DNA of 64,000 nt from NCBI RefSeq assembly GCF_022829685.1, contig NZ_JAKSYE010000125.1, positions 186,001 through 250,000 on the forward strand. The letters are read 5' to 3'. Below, one piece after another: positions 34,981 to 43,437 of this stretch; positions within the stretch are counted from its first letter, which is position 1; each line of letters starts with the position of its first letter. Below the pieces are notes generated by a model. That model searched no databases. It saw nothing but the letters and a program-made list of their open reading frames with translations, and was not told the origin of the DNA. The stretch comes from Methylobacterium sp. E-045. GTDB taxonomy: Bacteria > Pseudomonadota > Alphaproteobacteria > Rhizobiales > Beijerinckiaceae. A program made the translations under genes and the position numbers.

Positions 34981-35742
34981 TCAGAACAGCGTCCCTTGAG
35001 CGTCTTCGTCGCTGGATAGGGGTCGCTCCTCCGGCGGAATGTCCGAGACCGTCTCCGGTCTGGCCCGGCCAACCGGGACGGCGAGGTCGGCGCCTTCGTT
35101 GCGCGCGTCGTTGACCCGGGCACTGACCACGTCGAGGGTCAGCCACTCGTCGGGGCACGGCCGGCACAGGGCGACCGCATCGCGCGGCTCCGTGCCGAGA
35201 TGGTCGAGCCAGGGCTCGATGGCCTCCGCGGACAGGATCGCCGGCATTCGGTCGTGGATCGCCGCCATGGTGCCGTTGGCGCCCGTGGTGACGATGGCGG
35301 CGGTGTCGATCTCGGACCCGTCGGCCCCGAGCCAGTTCTCCCACACCCCCGCCAGGGCCATGGGCGCGCCGTCCGCCCGGCGGATCAGGTAGGGCGTGCG
35401 CGTCATGGCCTTGCCGGTTCCCTCCCGGCGCCATTCGTAGAACCCGTCCGCGAGGAGGACGCAGCGACGGTGGCGGATGGCACCCCTGAACGTCGCCTTC
35501 TCCTGCACCGTCTCGACGCGCGCGTTGATGATGAGCGGAAAGCCCTTCGGATCCTTCAGCCAGCCCGGCAGGAAGCCCCAGCGCATGAGCCGGAAGTGGC
35601 GCTCCCCGCGCTCCGCCAGCACGATCGGCACCGGCTGCGTCGGCGCCACGTTGTAGCGGGCCGGGAAATTCGGCTGTTCGGGATAGCCGTAGAACGACCG
35701 GAAGACGTTCGGATCCTGCCGGATGAGGAAGCGGCCGCACAT
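34981..35742 (-). CDS. HMCES/YedK-family protein (SOS response-associated peptidase)
   Basis: A 253-residue protein of the SRAP fold. The start MCGRFLIRQDPNVF exposes catalytic Cys2 after Met removal. Key conserved features follow: RYNVAPTQPVPIV, LMRWGFLPGWLKD, FPLIINARVETVQEK (Asn/Arg), RRCVLLADGFYEWRRE with the active Glu, and a His in AAIHDRMPAIL. The family forms a thiazolidine crosslink to abasic sites in single-stranded DNA. The ATG at 35740-35742 is chosen because Cys must be residue 2; the longer reading would bury it. No LexA box is evident. Confidence 0.93.
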   Translation of the reverse strand: MCGRFLIRQDPNVFRSFYGYPEQPNFPARYNVAPTQPVPIVLAERGERHFRLMRWGFLPGWLKDPKGFPLIINARVETVQEKATFRGAIRHRRCVLLADGFYEWRREGTGKAMTRTPYLIRRADGAPMALAGVWENWLGADGSEIDTAAIVTTGANGTMAAIHDRMPAILSAEAIEPWLDHLGTEPRDAVALCRPCPDEWLTLDVVSARVNDARNEGADLAVPVGRARPETVSDIPPEERPLSSDEDAQGTLF

Positions 35743-35827
35743 GGTCCTAGCCTCGCCTGCCGTCGGCGGCGCCGCGATCTGGAGGAACGGTATCGAAGGT
35801 CCGGGAGCGCGCGAGACCCATCCTGCC

Positions 35828-36832
35828 CTACAGCCACTTCTTCCAGCGGAAGAAGACATACGGCAGCACGGCGGCGACGACCATCATCACCACCGCCATG
35901 GGATAGCCGAAGGTCCAGTCGAGCTCGGGCATCGCCTTGAAGTTCATGCCGTAGATGGAGGCGATCAGCGTCGGCGGCATGAACACCACCGCCATGACCG
36001 AGAACAGCTTGATGATGTTGTTCTGCTCGAGGTTCACGAGGCCCAGCGTCGCGTCAAGGAGGAACTGGATCTTCGACGACAGGAAGGTCGCGTGCTCCTC
36101 CAGCGACTGCAGATCGCGCAGGGTCGAGCGCACGTCCTCGCGCAATTCCCGCGGCGCCTTGGTGGTGCGGTAGGTCGCGGACAGGGAGAGCAGGATGCGC
36201 TCCATCGAGACGAGGCTCTCGCGCTGTTTCGAGATCAGGTCGCCCAGACGCCCGAGCGCCCGGAGGGTGTCCTGCAGGGCGGTGTTGCGGGCCGACGGGT
36301 CCGCCTTCTCCTCGAAGATCTTGCCCGAGAGCCGGTCGATCCGCTCTCCCTGGAGCTGGAGCACGTCCGCCGCCCGGTCGATCACGGTCTCGATCAGCCC
36401 GGCCAGGATCGTCTCGCCCGAGGGCGCGGCCGAAGGGCCGTTGCCGGTGGAGCGCCCCGCCCGCTGGGTGTACATGCGGAAGGCCTGTGGCTCCTCGTAG
36501 CGCACCGTCACGAGGCGGTTGCCGCGCAGGATGAAGGTGATGCCGGCCAGCCCCGGTTCGTCCGCGTCGCTGACCTTGCTCAGCACCCGGCCGGTCATGT
36601 AGCGCGCCCCGTCCTCCACGTAGAGAAGTTCGGAGGGCTCGATGTCCTTCATCTCCTCGCGGGTCGGCACCGAGATGCCCATGAAGGCCTCGACCTTGAG
36701 ATCCTCCTCCCGCGTCGGGCGGATCATGTCGAGCCAGACGGTCTCGTCGGGAATGGGGTCCTGCAGTTCGAGGGGACGGCGGTCGAGCAGGACGTGCCCG
36801 GGGCCGGCGATCGGCTGATGGATGAAGATCAC
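35828..36832 (-). CDS. corA: CorA-type magnesium/cobalt transporter
   Basis: A 334-residue inner-membrane channel. A large N-terminal cytosolic domain is followed by a long helix (TLRDLQSLEEHATFLSSKIQ) and two transmembrane helices at the C-terminus. The first ends with the CorA signature YGMNF, near residue 294. The tail ends with the basic FFRWKKWL. This protein should form a pentamer gated by Mg2+. The start is a GTG without a clear ribosome-binding site. It lies ten bases before the stop of the SDR gene, which it could follow in the same transcript. Confidence 0.94.
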   Translation of the reverse strand: MIFIHQPIAGPGHVLLDRRPLELQDPIPDETVWLDMIRPTREEDLKVEAFMGISVPTREEMKDIEPSELLYVEDGARYMTGRVLSKVSDADEPGLAGITFILRGNRLVTVRYEEPQAFRMYTQRAGRSTGNGPSAAPSGETILAGLIETVIDRAADVLQLQGERIDRLSGKIFEEKADPSARNTALQDTLRALGRLGDLISKQRESLVSMERILLSLSATYRTTKAPRELREDVRSTLRDLQSLEEHATFLSSKIQFLLDATLGLVNLEQNNIIKLFSVMAVVFMPPTLIASIYGMNFKAMPELDWTFGYPMAVVMMVVAAVLPYVFFRWKKWL

Positions 36833-36842
36833 GCTTTACGTC

Positions 36843-37709
36843 TCAGGCGAGGGCCCCGGAAGGCGGTGTGTTCGCATCCGGCACGAAGAAGTCCGGCGCA
36901 AGGGGTATGCCGGGTGTGACGCGGTATTGTGTGAAGTCCGTGACACCTTGCTCGGCGAGGAAGCTGTCGTCGATGAGGAAGCGGCCGGTGATGTCGCGGG
37001 ACGGTTTCAGGAACAGGGCGTGGGCCGCATCGGCGATGATCTCCGGCGTCCGGCTCGCCTGGATCAGCGCCTCGCCGCCGAGGAGGTTGCGGACGGCCGC
37101 CGTGGCGATGGTGGTGCGCGGCCACAGGGCGTTCACCGCGATGCCGTGGCGACGCAGCTCGCCGGCAAGGCCGAGCACGCAGAGGGACATGCCGAATTTG
37201 GCCATGGTGTAGGCGAGATGCGGCGCGAACCACTTCTCCGCCATGTCGAGGGGCGGCGACAGCATCAGGATATGCGGGTTCTCCGCCTTCTCCAGATGGG
37301 GGATCGCGTATTTCGAGACCATGTAGGTTCCGCGTGTATTGATCTGGTGCATCAGGTCGAAGCGTTTCATCTCCGTCTGCGGCGTACGGGTGAGCGAGAT
37401 CGCGCTCGCGTTGTTCACCACGATGTCGATGCCGCCGAAGGTCTCCGCCGTCCGCGCGATGGCCGAGGCGACGCTGTCCTCGTCGCGCACGTCCACGAGG
37501 AGCGGCAGGGCGCGCCCGCCCGCCGCCTCGATGGCGGCGGCCGCCGTGTGGATCGTGCCGTCGAGCTTGGGATGCGGCGTGTCGGTCTTGGCGGCGATGG
37601 CGACGTTGGCTCCGTCGCGGGCGGCGCGCAGGCCGATGGCGAGGCCGATGCCGCGCGAGGCGCCGGTGATGAAGAGGGTCTTCCCCTTCAGGGACGTCGA
37701 ATCCGTCAT
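36843..37709 (-). CDS. Short-chain dehydrogenase, HSDL2-like
   Basis: A 288-residue SDR. The Rossmann motif is TGASRGIGLAIGL near residue 15, and NNASAISL follows near 93. The catalytic region SPPLDMAEKWFAPHLAYTMA has Ser, Tyr and Lys in the usual order. A unit VLGLAGELRRHGIAVNALWP matches hydroxysteroid-dehydrogenase-like 2 proteins, linked to lipid metabolism in eukaryotes. The start ATG at 37709 is chosen because a GAGG lies eight bases ahead; the next upstream ATG is too close to it. It follows the second SDR in an apparent operon. Confidence 0.88.
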   Translation of the reverse strand: MTDSTSLKGKTLFITGASRGIGLAIGLRAARDGANVAIAAKTDTPHPKLDGTIHTAAAAIEAAGGRALPLLVDVRDEDSVASAIARTAETFGGIDIVVNNASAISLTRTPQTEMKRFDLMHQINTRGTYMVSKYAIPHLEKAENPHILMLSPPLDMAEKWFAPHLAYTMAKFGMSLCVLGLAGELRRHGIAVNALWPRTTIATAAVRNLLGGEALIQASRTPEIIADAAHALFLKPSRDITGRFLIDDSFLAEQGVTDFTQYRVTPGIPLAPDFFVPDANTPPSGALA

Positions 37710-37719
37710 GCCCATGTCC

Positions 37720-38577
37720 TCACGATCCGAGATGAAAACGCGGCGGCGTCGTGCCGTCCGCGTCGGTGAAGCCGTATTCGGCGGCGAGATCGCCCGCGTG
37801 CAGGATGCGCCCGGCCCGGGCGGGGACATCGGGGTCGGCGGCGAGCGCCGCCAGCGCCCGTCCCGCATAGAGCGGGCTCTCCGTCGCCCGGTCGGCATGG
37901 CCGTTGTCGCGCGCCCGCTCCGTCAGGACGAAACCGGGCGAGAGGCCGAGGGCGGTGACGCCGTGGGGGGCGAGCTCCTGGGCGCAGGCGAAGGCGAGCC
38001 GGTTGGTGTTGGCCTTGGCGAGATCGTAGAAGACGTCGCCGAGGTAGCCGGTCTCGGTGTCGAACGAGACGAAGGCGATGAGGCCGCGTTTGGCCGAGAC
38101 CATCGCCGGCGCGACGGCTCTGGCGAGGAGCAGCGCCGGATAGGGGCCGGTCTCGAAGAACCGCGAGAAGGATTCGGCGGAGCGTCGCCAGAACGGCGTG
38201 CCCCATTCGACCCCGTCGCCGTAGCATTCGCCGTCGAACCCTTCGTTGCCGCCCCAGACGCTGGAGACCGCCACGTCGATCCGGCCGAAGCGACGCAGCA
38301 TCCAGTGAACGAGCCCGTCCACCGCCCGCTCGCTCGTGTGGTCGCAGAGGTAATGATGGCCCTCGCCCCCGGCGGCATCGACCTCGCGGGCGGTGTCCTC
38401 GATGGTCTCGGACCTGCCCTCGGTGCGCGGCCCCGTCTCGCTCGACCGGGCGGTGACGACGACGGTGGCTCCGGCCTCCCCCAGCCCACGAGCGATGCCC
38501 CGTCCGACCCCGCGCGAGGCGCCGGCGACGAGGCAGATCGTCCCGCTCAGATCCGGAACGGAGGCGCCCCCGCTCAT
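37720..38577 (-). CDS. Short-chain dehydrogenase, DHRS1-like
   Basis: A 285-residue SDR with GASRGVGRGIARGLGEAG near residue 18, an Asp-containing strand YLCDHTSERAV, and the Y-x3-K active site (VFYDLAKANTNRLAFA) near residue 185. The inserted WGGNEGFDGECYGDG segment and the PFW loop match the DHRS1-type branch. The catalytic Ser precedes Tyr in IAFVSFDTETGYLG. The ATG overlaps the stop of the enoyl-CoA hydratase gene (ATGA). The natural substrate is unknown; context suggests an acyl-chain or carbonyl compound. Confidence 0.88.
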   Translation of the reverse strand: MSGGASVPDLSGTICLVAGASRGVGRGIARGLGEAGATVVVTARSSETGPRTEGRSETIEDTAREVDAAGGEGHHYLCDHTSERAVDGLVHWMLRRFGRIDVAVSSVWGGNEGFDGECYGDGVEWGTPFWRRSAESFSRFFETGPYPALLLARAVAPAMVSAKRGLIAFVSFDTETGYLGDVFYDLAKANTNRLAFACAQELAPHGVTALGLSPGFVLTERARDNGHADRATESPLYAGRALAALAADPDVPARAGRILHAGDLAAEYGFTDADGTTPPRFHLGS

Positions 38578-39332
38578 GAGGTCTTGGTCTTGCCGAGAAA
38601 GCGCGCGAACGCCTTCTGCGCCTCGGGCGACCGCAACCGCGCCTCGAAGGCCACGGCCTCCGCTTCGAGCGCGGCCTCGACCTCGGCCTGATTCCCGCGG
38701 ATGAGCCTGCGGGTCGCGGCGACCGCGCCGGGCGGCAGGGCGGCGAGGCGTGCCGCCTGGGCCAAGGCGTGATCGAGCAGGAGGTCGCTCGGCGCGAGGG
38801 CGTTGACGAGGCCGAGACGCAGGGCTTCGTCGGCGTCGAACGGCTGCGACAGCAGCAGGAACTCGGTGGCCTTCAGGAGGCCGACGCGGCGCGGCAGCAG
38901 GTAGGACGAGGCCGCTTCCGGCACGAGGCCGAGTTCCACGAACGGCATCCGGAACCGCGTGGCCGGGCTTGCATAGACGAGGTCGCAATGCAGGGTCAGC
39001 GTCGTGCCGATTCCCACCGCGATCCCATCCACCGCCGCCACCATCGGCGTCGTTGTCCGGGCGAGCTGGCGGATGAAGAGCAGGGCCGGCGCCTCGGTGA
39101 AGGGTTTTCGCGCACCGGCGACGAAATCGGCAATGTCGTTGCCGGCACTGAACGCGCCCGCCGCCCCGGCGAAGACGATCGCCCGGATGGCGTCGGAGGC
39201 GTCCGCCTGCGCGAGCGCTTCGCGCATGGCATCGTACATGGTGCCGGTGAGCGCGTTCTTCTTCTCCGGCCGGTCGACGCGGATGAGGCGGACACCCTCC
39301 GGCGTGTCCTGGATCGCGACGTGTTCGCTCAT
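38574..39332 (-). CDS. Enoyl-CoA hydratase/isomerase (crotonase family)
   Basis: A 252-residue crotonase. The oxyanion strand is VFAGAAGAFSAGNDIADFVA near residue 58; the second, TPMVAAVDGIAVGIGTTLTL, with CDLVYASPATRFRMPFVELG following, lies near residue 105-140. The usual second active-site Glu (PEAASSYLLP region) is present near 145. Such enzymes hydrate or isomerise unsaturated acyl-CoA in beta-oxidation. The ATG at 39330-39332 has a GAGGACAG ribosome-binding site. It forms a unit with the two downstream SDR genes. Confidence 0.92.
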   Translation of the reverse strand: MSEHVAIQDTPEGVRLIRVDRPEKKNALTGTMYDAMREALAQADASDAIRAIVFAGAAGAFSAGNDIADFVAGARKPFTEAPALLFIRQLARTTTPMVAAVDGIAVGIGTTLTLHCDLVYASPATRFRMPFVELGLVPEAASSYLLPRRVGLLKATEFLLLSQPFDADEALRLGLVNALAPSDLLLDHALAQAARLAALPPGAVAATRRLIRGNQAEVEAALEAEAVAFEARLRSPEAQKAFARFLGKTKTS

Positions 39333-39377
39333 GTCTGTCCTCGCTTTCCGCGCTGGTTCTCCCGTCCGGCGGCTCGT

Positions 39378-39429
39378 CCCTCTCCCCCCTGCGGGAGGGG
39401 GTGGCCCGCGAAAGCGGGTCGGGAGAGGG
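39378..39429. repeat. Palindromic GC-rich intergenic repeat
   Basis: Outer arms CCCTCTCCC (39378-39386) and GGGAGAGGG (39421-39429) enclose two smaller hairpins, one around CCCCCTGCGGGAGGGGG and one with the arms CCCGC and GCGGG closed on a GAAA tetraloop. The fold is a three-way junction. It sits between the acyl-CoA dehydrogenase and hydratase genes, and further short hairpins continue to about 39,560. This looks like a repetitive extragenic palindrome of the genome, but copies elsewhere cannot be checked here. Confidence 0.6.
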
Positions 39430-39571
39430 GAGCGCGCCGTCCGGAGAGGTCGTCCCCTCTTCCGCCTGCTCCGCAGGCCCCCTCCCACCTCAAGTCGGGC
39501 TTGCACGACTTGAGTACTCGAGTGCGGACTCGGGCAGGCCCGAGGTCCGTTGGGGGGAGGGTCTTCCGGTC

Positions 39572-41338
39572 TCACCCCGCCAAAGCCAGCATACCGTCCT
39601 GGGTGAAACCGCCGCCGTCGACGACGCTCTGTTCCAGCCCGCCCGCCGCCGTGAGGAGGTTCTCGGCGAAGAACCGCGCCAGCGCGATGCGGGCGCCGTG
39701 GGCGGGATCGGTCTCGCCGGCCCTCAGGGCGGCGTTCGACGCCAGCGCCGCGCGGGCGAGGCAGGCCGCCCCCTGCGCGAGGCCGAACAGGCGAAGATAC
39801 GGCGTCGCTCCGGCCTGCGCCTCCTCCGGCCGGTTCGAGGCCAGCGCCTTGAGGAGGAAGCTCGTCGCCCGGTCGAGGCTTTCGATCCCGGCACGCAGGC
39901 GCGGCCCAAGATGGCCAAAGGCCGGCGTCGCGTCCTTCTGCACGGCCTCCGCGACCCGGCGCATCGCCGCGAGCTGCGCCCGCACCGTCGCCCCGCCGTT
40001 CAGGGAGATCTTGCGCGCCACGAGGTCGATGGCCTGGATGCCGTTGGTGCCCTCGTAGATGGCGAGGATGCGCGCGTCGCGCATATGCTGGGCGGCGCCC
40101 GTCTCCTCCACGAAGCCCATGCCGCCATGGACCTGGACGCCCAGCGACGTCACCTCGTTGGCGATGTCGGTGGAGAAAGCCTTGGCCACGGGGGTCAGCA
40201 GCGACGCCCGGTCGAGCCCGGCCTGGCACTCGGCCCCGCTCGCCGCATCGAGGGCTTCCGCCGTGAGGTAGCAGATGCCGCGCGCCGCCGCCGTATAGGC
40301 CTTCATCGTCAGCAGCATGCGCTGCACGTCCGCATGCGCGACGATGGGGCTGACGGGATCCGACGAGCCGGCCGCCTTTCCCTGGCGCCGGTCGTGGGCA
40401 TAGGCCAGGGCCTGCTGGTAGGAGCGCTCGGCGACGCCGACGCCCTGCAGCCCGACATTGAGCCGGGCGGAGTTCATCATCGTGAACATGCAGGCGAGGC
40501 CCCGGTTCTCCTCACCGATGAGCCAGCCCGTGGCGCCGCCCCGGTCGCCGAAGGCCATGGAGCAGGTGGGCGAGCCGTGGATGCCGAGCTTGTGCTCCAG
40601 GCCGGAGCAGCGCAGGTCGTTGCGGCTGCCGTCGGGTAGGATCTTGGGCACCAGGAACAGGGAGATGCCCGGCGTGCCGGCCGGCGCATCCTTCAGCCGG
40701 GCGAGGACGAGGTGGACGATGTTGTCGGTCAGGTCGTGCTCACCGTAGGTTATGTAGATCTTCGAGCCGACGATCCGGTAGGTCCCGTCGCCCGCGGGCT
40801 CCGCCCGGCTGCGCAGCAGCGACAGATCCGAACCCGCCTGCGGCTCGGTGAGGTTCATCGTGGCGGTCCACTCGCCGGAGACGAGTTTTTCGAGGTAGCG
40901 CTCCTTGAGATCGTCGGAACCGTGCTTGGCCAGGGCTTCGATCCCGCCGGCGGTGAGGAGCGGGCACAGGGCGAAGCTGATGCTGCCGGCATTCCACATC
41001 TCGCTGCAGGCGGCGTTCAGCAGGAGGGGCAGGCCCTGGCCGCCGTGATCGGCCTCGGCGCTGAGACCGTTCCAGCCGCCCTCGATCCAGGTGCGATAGG
41101 CCTCGCGCCAGCCCGGCGACGTGGTGACTTCGCCGTCGGCGAGACGGGCGCCCTGGCGGTCCCCCACCGGGTTGAGCGGCGCGATCACCGCATCCGCCAC
41201 CCGGCCCGCCTCCTGCAGGATCGCGTCGGCATCCTCCATCGTCAGGTCGCCATGGGCTCCCGAGGCGATGGCGGCGTCGAGCCCCGCCACGTGGCGCAAG
41301 GCGAAGCTGATGTCGGCAACCGGCGTGCGATAGGTCAT
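39572..41338 (-). CDS. Acyl-CoA dehydrogenase with C-terminal extension (DmdC-like type)
   Basis: A 588-residue flavoenzyme. The start TPVADISFALRHVAGLDAAI is the N-terminal domain, and GEWTATMNLTEPQAGSDLSL near 160 is the FAD/substrate signature. The middle beta domain contains YRIVGSKIYITYGEHD, and VQVHGGMGFVEETGAAQHMR with YEGTNGIQAIDL the C-terminal helical core. An additional domain past residue 460 makes it longer than classical medium-chain enzymes, as in the 3-methylmercaptopropionyl-CoA dehydrogenase branch. A GGAGGAG site supports the start. It precedes the hydratase and SDR genes on the same strand. Confidence 0.92.
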   Translation of the reverse strand: MTYRTPVADISFALRHVAGLDAAIASGAHGDLTMEDADAILQEAGRVADAVIAPLNPVGDRQGARLADGEVTTSPGWREAYRTWIEGGWNGLSAEADHGGQGLPLLLNAACSEMWNAGSISFALCPLLTAGGIEALAKHGSDDLKERYLEKLVSGEWTATMNLTEPQAGSDLSLLRSRAEPAGDGTYRIVGSKIYITYGEHDLTDNIVHLVLARLKDAPAGTPGISLFLVPKILPDGSRNDLRCSGLEHKLGIHGSPTCSMAFGDRGGATGWLIGEENRGLACMFTMMNSARLNVGLQGVGVAERSYQQALAYAHDRRQGKAAGSSDPVSPIVAHADVQRMLLTMKAYTAAARGICYLTAEALDAASGAECQAGLDRASLLTPVAKAFSTDIANEVTSLGVQVHGGMGFVEETGAAQHMRDARILAIYEGTNGIQAIDLVARKISLNGGATVRAQLAAMRRVAEAVQKDATPAFGHLGPRLRAGIESLDRATSFLLKALASNRPEEAQAGATPYLRLFGLAQGAACLARAALASNAALRAGETDPAHGARIALARFFAENLLTAAGGLEQSVVDGGGFTQDGMLALAG

Positions 41339-41524
41339 GGATGCTCCTCCCGCGTCGTCTCGAGCGACGCTTACCCTGAGTTTGACGCGCGAACCGACCC
41401 GGCGATACGGCCTGTCGCGCCATGTGCCCCCAGGCATAGGCAAGACGGGTTCGCGGGGATAGGCAGTCCCCATCGCGGATGCGGCACCGAGCGCGACGCC
41501 CCTCAGGCATGGGATAGTTTAGAT

Positions 41525-42517
41525 ATGAACGATCTCGGGTCAATCCCCGGCGGGACGCTGAGGCTGGACACGGACGAGGCCGGCATCGAGCGATCCGCGC
41601 AAGTCCTGCGGAACGGCGGGCTCGTCGCCTTCCCCACCGAGACGGTCTACGGCCTCGGCGCCGATGCCTCCGACGCGGCCGCCGTCGCGCGGATCTATGC
41701 CGCCAAGGAGCGGCCGAGCTTCAACCCGCTGATCGCCCATGTGCCCGGTCTCGACGCTGCCCGTCGCGAAGGCGTGTTCGACGGGATCGCTCTGCGTCTC
41801 GCGGAGGCGTTCTGGCCCGGTCCGCTGACGCTCGTCGTCCCGGTGGCATCGGGGGGAACCGTCAGCGACTTGGCGCGCGCCGGTTTGCCCAGCGTGGCCC
41901 TGCGCGTCCCGACCCATCCCGTCGCCCTGTCCCTGCTGCGAAAAGTCGGGCGGCCGGTGGCGGCGCCCTCCGCCAATCGTTCGGGCCGTGTGAGTCCGAC
42001 GCGGGCGGAGCACGTCCTCGCCGATCTCGACGGCCGCATCGCCGCGATCCTCGACGGAGGAAGTACGTCGGTCGGCCTGGAATCGACGGTCATCGCCTGT
42101 CTCGACGGTGGCGCGCGCCTGCTGCGTCCCGGCGGCGTGACGCGGGAGGCAGTCGAGGTGGTTCTGGGACTTGCCCTCGACGGCGCTCAGGAGACCGGCG
42201 AGACGCCGATCGGTCCCGGCCTCCTCGCCTCCCATTACGCACCGCGGGCCGCCGTGCGCCTCGACGCGTCGCGGGTGGAACCGCACGAAGCGGTTCTCCT
42301 CTTCGGCCCCGTGGACCCGCCCGGAACGGAGACGGCGACGGCGCGCCTGAACCTGAGCGCAACCGGCGACCTGCGGGAAGCGGCCGCTGCCCTGTTCTCG
42401 GCCCTGCGCCGCCTGGATGAGGCGGGGACCGGCACCATCGCCGTCGCTCCGGTTCCCCAGATCGGGCTCGGCGACGCGATCAACGATCGCCTGCGCCGGG
42501 CCGCGGCACCCCGCTAA
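41525..42517 (+). CDS. L-threonylcarbamoyladenylate synthase, Sua5 type
   Basis: A 330-residue protein with the YrdC domain: GGLVAFPTETVYGLGADASD near residue 30, KERPSFNPLIAHV, FWPGPLTLVVP, and SVALRVPTHPVA with PVAAPSANRSGRVSPT near residue 140-155. The extra C-terminal Sua5 domain (PIGPGLLASHYAPRAAVRL onward) makes it Sua5 rather than the short TsaC type. It makes threonylcarbamoyl-AMP from Thr, bicarbonate and ATP for the t6A37 modification of tRNA reading ANN codons. It is divergent from the acyl-CoA dehydrogenase gene. Confidence 0.94.
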   Translation: MNDLGSIPGGTLRLDTDEAGIERSAQVLRNGGLVAFPTETVYGLGADASDAAAVARIYAAKERPSFNPLIAHVPGLDAARREGVFDGIALRLAEAFWPGPLTLVVPVASGGTVSDLARAGLPSVALRVPTHPVALSLLRKVGRPVAAPSANRSGRVSPTRAEHVLADLDGRIAAILDGGSTSVGLESTVIACLDGGARLLRPGGVTREAVEVVLGLALDGAQETGETPIGPGLLASHYAPRAAVRLDASRVEPHEAVLLFGPVDPPGTETATARLNLSATGDLREAAAALFSALRRLDEAGTGTIAVAPVPQIGLGDAINDRLRRAAAPR

Positions 42518-42536
42518 AATTTTTTTCCGATGTCGC

Positions 42537-42561
42537 GGAACTCACCCGCCACGAGCACGTT
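42537..42561 (+). promoter_or_regulatory. EcfG-type promoter of a candidate small RNA
   Basis: GGAAC at 42537-42541 is 16 bases from CGTT at 42558-42561, an exact match to the EcfG consensus GGAAC-N16/17-CGTT. It lies 20 bases past the Sua5 stop, upstream of a 70-base segment with no ORF that ends in a strong terminator. The expected start is near 42,568. Confidence 0.7.
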
Positions 42562-42567
42562 TTTGAT

Positions 42568-42638
42568 TCACGAAGGTCGGTTCAGCCCCCAAATGACCTT
42601 CTCCCCTTCAAGGCTCGGATTTCATCCGAGCCTTTTTT
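42568..42638 (+). ncRNA. Candidate EcfG-dependent small RNA with C-rich loop
   Basis: The segment begins a few bases after an exact EcfG promoter. GAAGGTC (42572-42578) pairs with GACCTTC (42595-42601) around a 16-base loop containing CCCCC. An unpaired CTCCCC follows, then the intrinsic terminator. There is no reading frame. The architecture of a 5' hairpin with a C-rich loop plus terminator resembles GsrN, a stress-induced sRNA of Caulobacter, and is shared with the candidate at 53,907-53,994. C-rich loops usually pair with Shine-Dalgarno sequences, so translational repression is the simplest guess. Confidence 0.6.
42611..42638 (+). terminator. Intrinsic terminator of the small RNA candidate
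   Basis: AGGCTCGGAT and ATCCGAGCCT are perfect ten-base arms with a TTC loop, followed by six Ts. Nothing but the candidate RNA lies between the Sua5 gene and this terminator; read-through of Sua5 may also end here. Confidence 0.9.
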
Positions 42639-42728
42639 CTTGGGCGCAGATCCTTTTTGGGGCGCAGGTCGTCCGCCGGTGACGAGGCTCCGCGTGATGC
42701 GTGAGAGCCCCTCCGTCGTGAATCGCGT

Positions 42729-43328
42729 TCAGCGGACGAGCTTGGCGACGATGCCGGCGACGTGCTTGCCCTGATATCGGGCGCCATCGAGTTCGATGCT
42801 GGCCGGCTGGCGGCTTCCGTCGCCATCGGCGATCGTGGACGCGCCATAGGGCGTGCCGCCCTTCACCTGCTCGAGACCGTTCTGCCCGGCGAAGGAGTAG
42901 GGCAGACCGACGACGACCATGCCGTGATGGAAGAGCACGGTGTGGAAGCTGGTGAGCGTCGTCTCCTGTCCGCCATGCTGGGAGGCGGTGGAAGTGAAGA
43001 CCGAACCGACCTTGCCGATCAGCTTGCCCTGGGCCCAGAGACCGCCGGTCTGGTCGATGAACTGCTTCATCTGGGCGGCCATGTTGCCGTAGCGCGTGGG
43101 CGTGCCGAAGATGATCGCGTCGTAATCGGCCAGTTCGTCCACGGTGGCGATGGGCGCCGGCTGGTCGAGCTTGTAGTGGAACTGCTTGGCGACATCGTCG
43201 GGAACGAGTTCGGGCACGCGCTTCACGCTGACCTCGGCGCCGGCCTCGCGGGCACCTTCCGCGACAGCGTGCGCCATCTGCTCCACATGTCCCCAGGACG
43301 AGTAGTAGAGAACCAGAACTTTCGCCAT
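42729..43328 (-). CDS. wrbA: NAD(P)H:quinone oxidoreductase WrbA
   Basis: A 199-residue flavodoxin-like enzyme. The FMN phosphate loop is YYSSWGHVEQMAHAVAEGA near residue 8-26. GTPTRYGNMAAQMKQFID near residue 77 and FTSTASQHGGQETTLTSFHT near 115 are the FMN-binding loops of WrbA. It reduces quinones by two electrons, protecting against semiquinone stress. Length equals that of E. coli WrbA. The ATG at 43326-43328 is preferred over one three codons earlier. Single-gene unit. Its role fits the stress genes nearby but no EcfG box precedes it. Confidence 0.95.
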   Translation of the reverse strand: MAKVLVLYYSSWGHVEQMAHAVAEGAREAGAEVSVKRVPELVPDDVAKQFHYKLDQPAPIATVDELADYDAIIFGTPTRYGNMAAQMKQFIDQTGGLWAQGKLIGKVGSVFTSTASQHGGQETTLTSFHTVLFHHGMVVVGLPYSFAGQNGLEQVKGGTPYGASTIADGDGSRQPASIELDGARYQGKHVAGIVAKLVR

Positions 43329-43437
43329 CGTGCTCACTCCATCGACGAGGGGTGCAACGCGGACCCGTGCCGGGCGAAGTATCGGCTTGGCGTAGACCGT
43401 GCGAAGGGACTCGCCCCGAGACTGACCTGCGCGCCGA

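Noticed and set aside
40712..41524. Long N-terminal extension of the Sua5 frame
   Set aside because: It is antisense to the acyl-CoA dehydrogenase gene; the YrdC domain starts only after the ATG at 41525.
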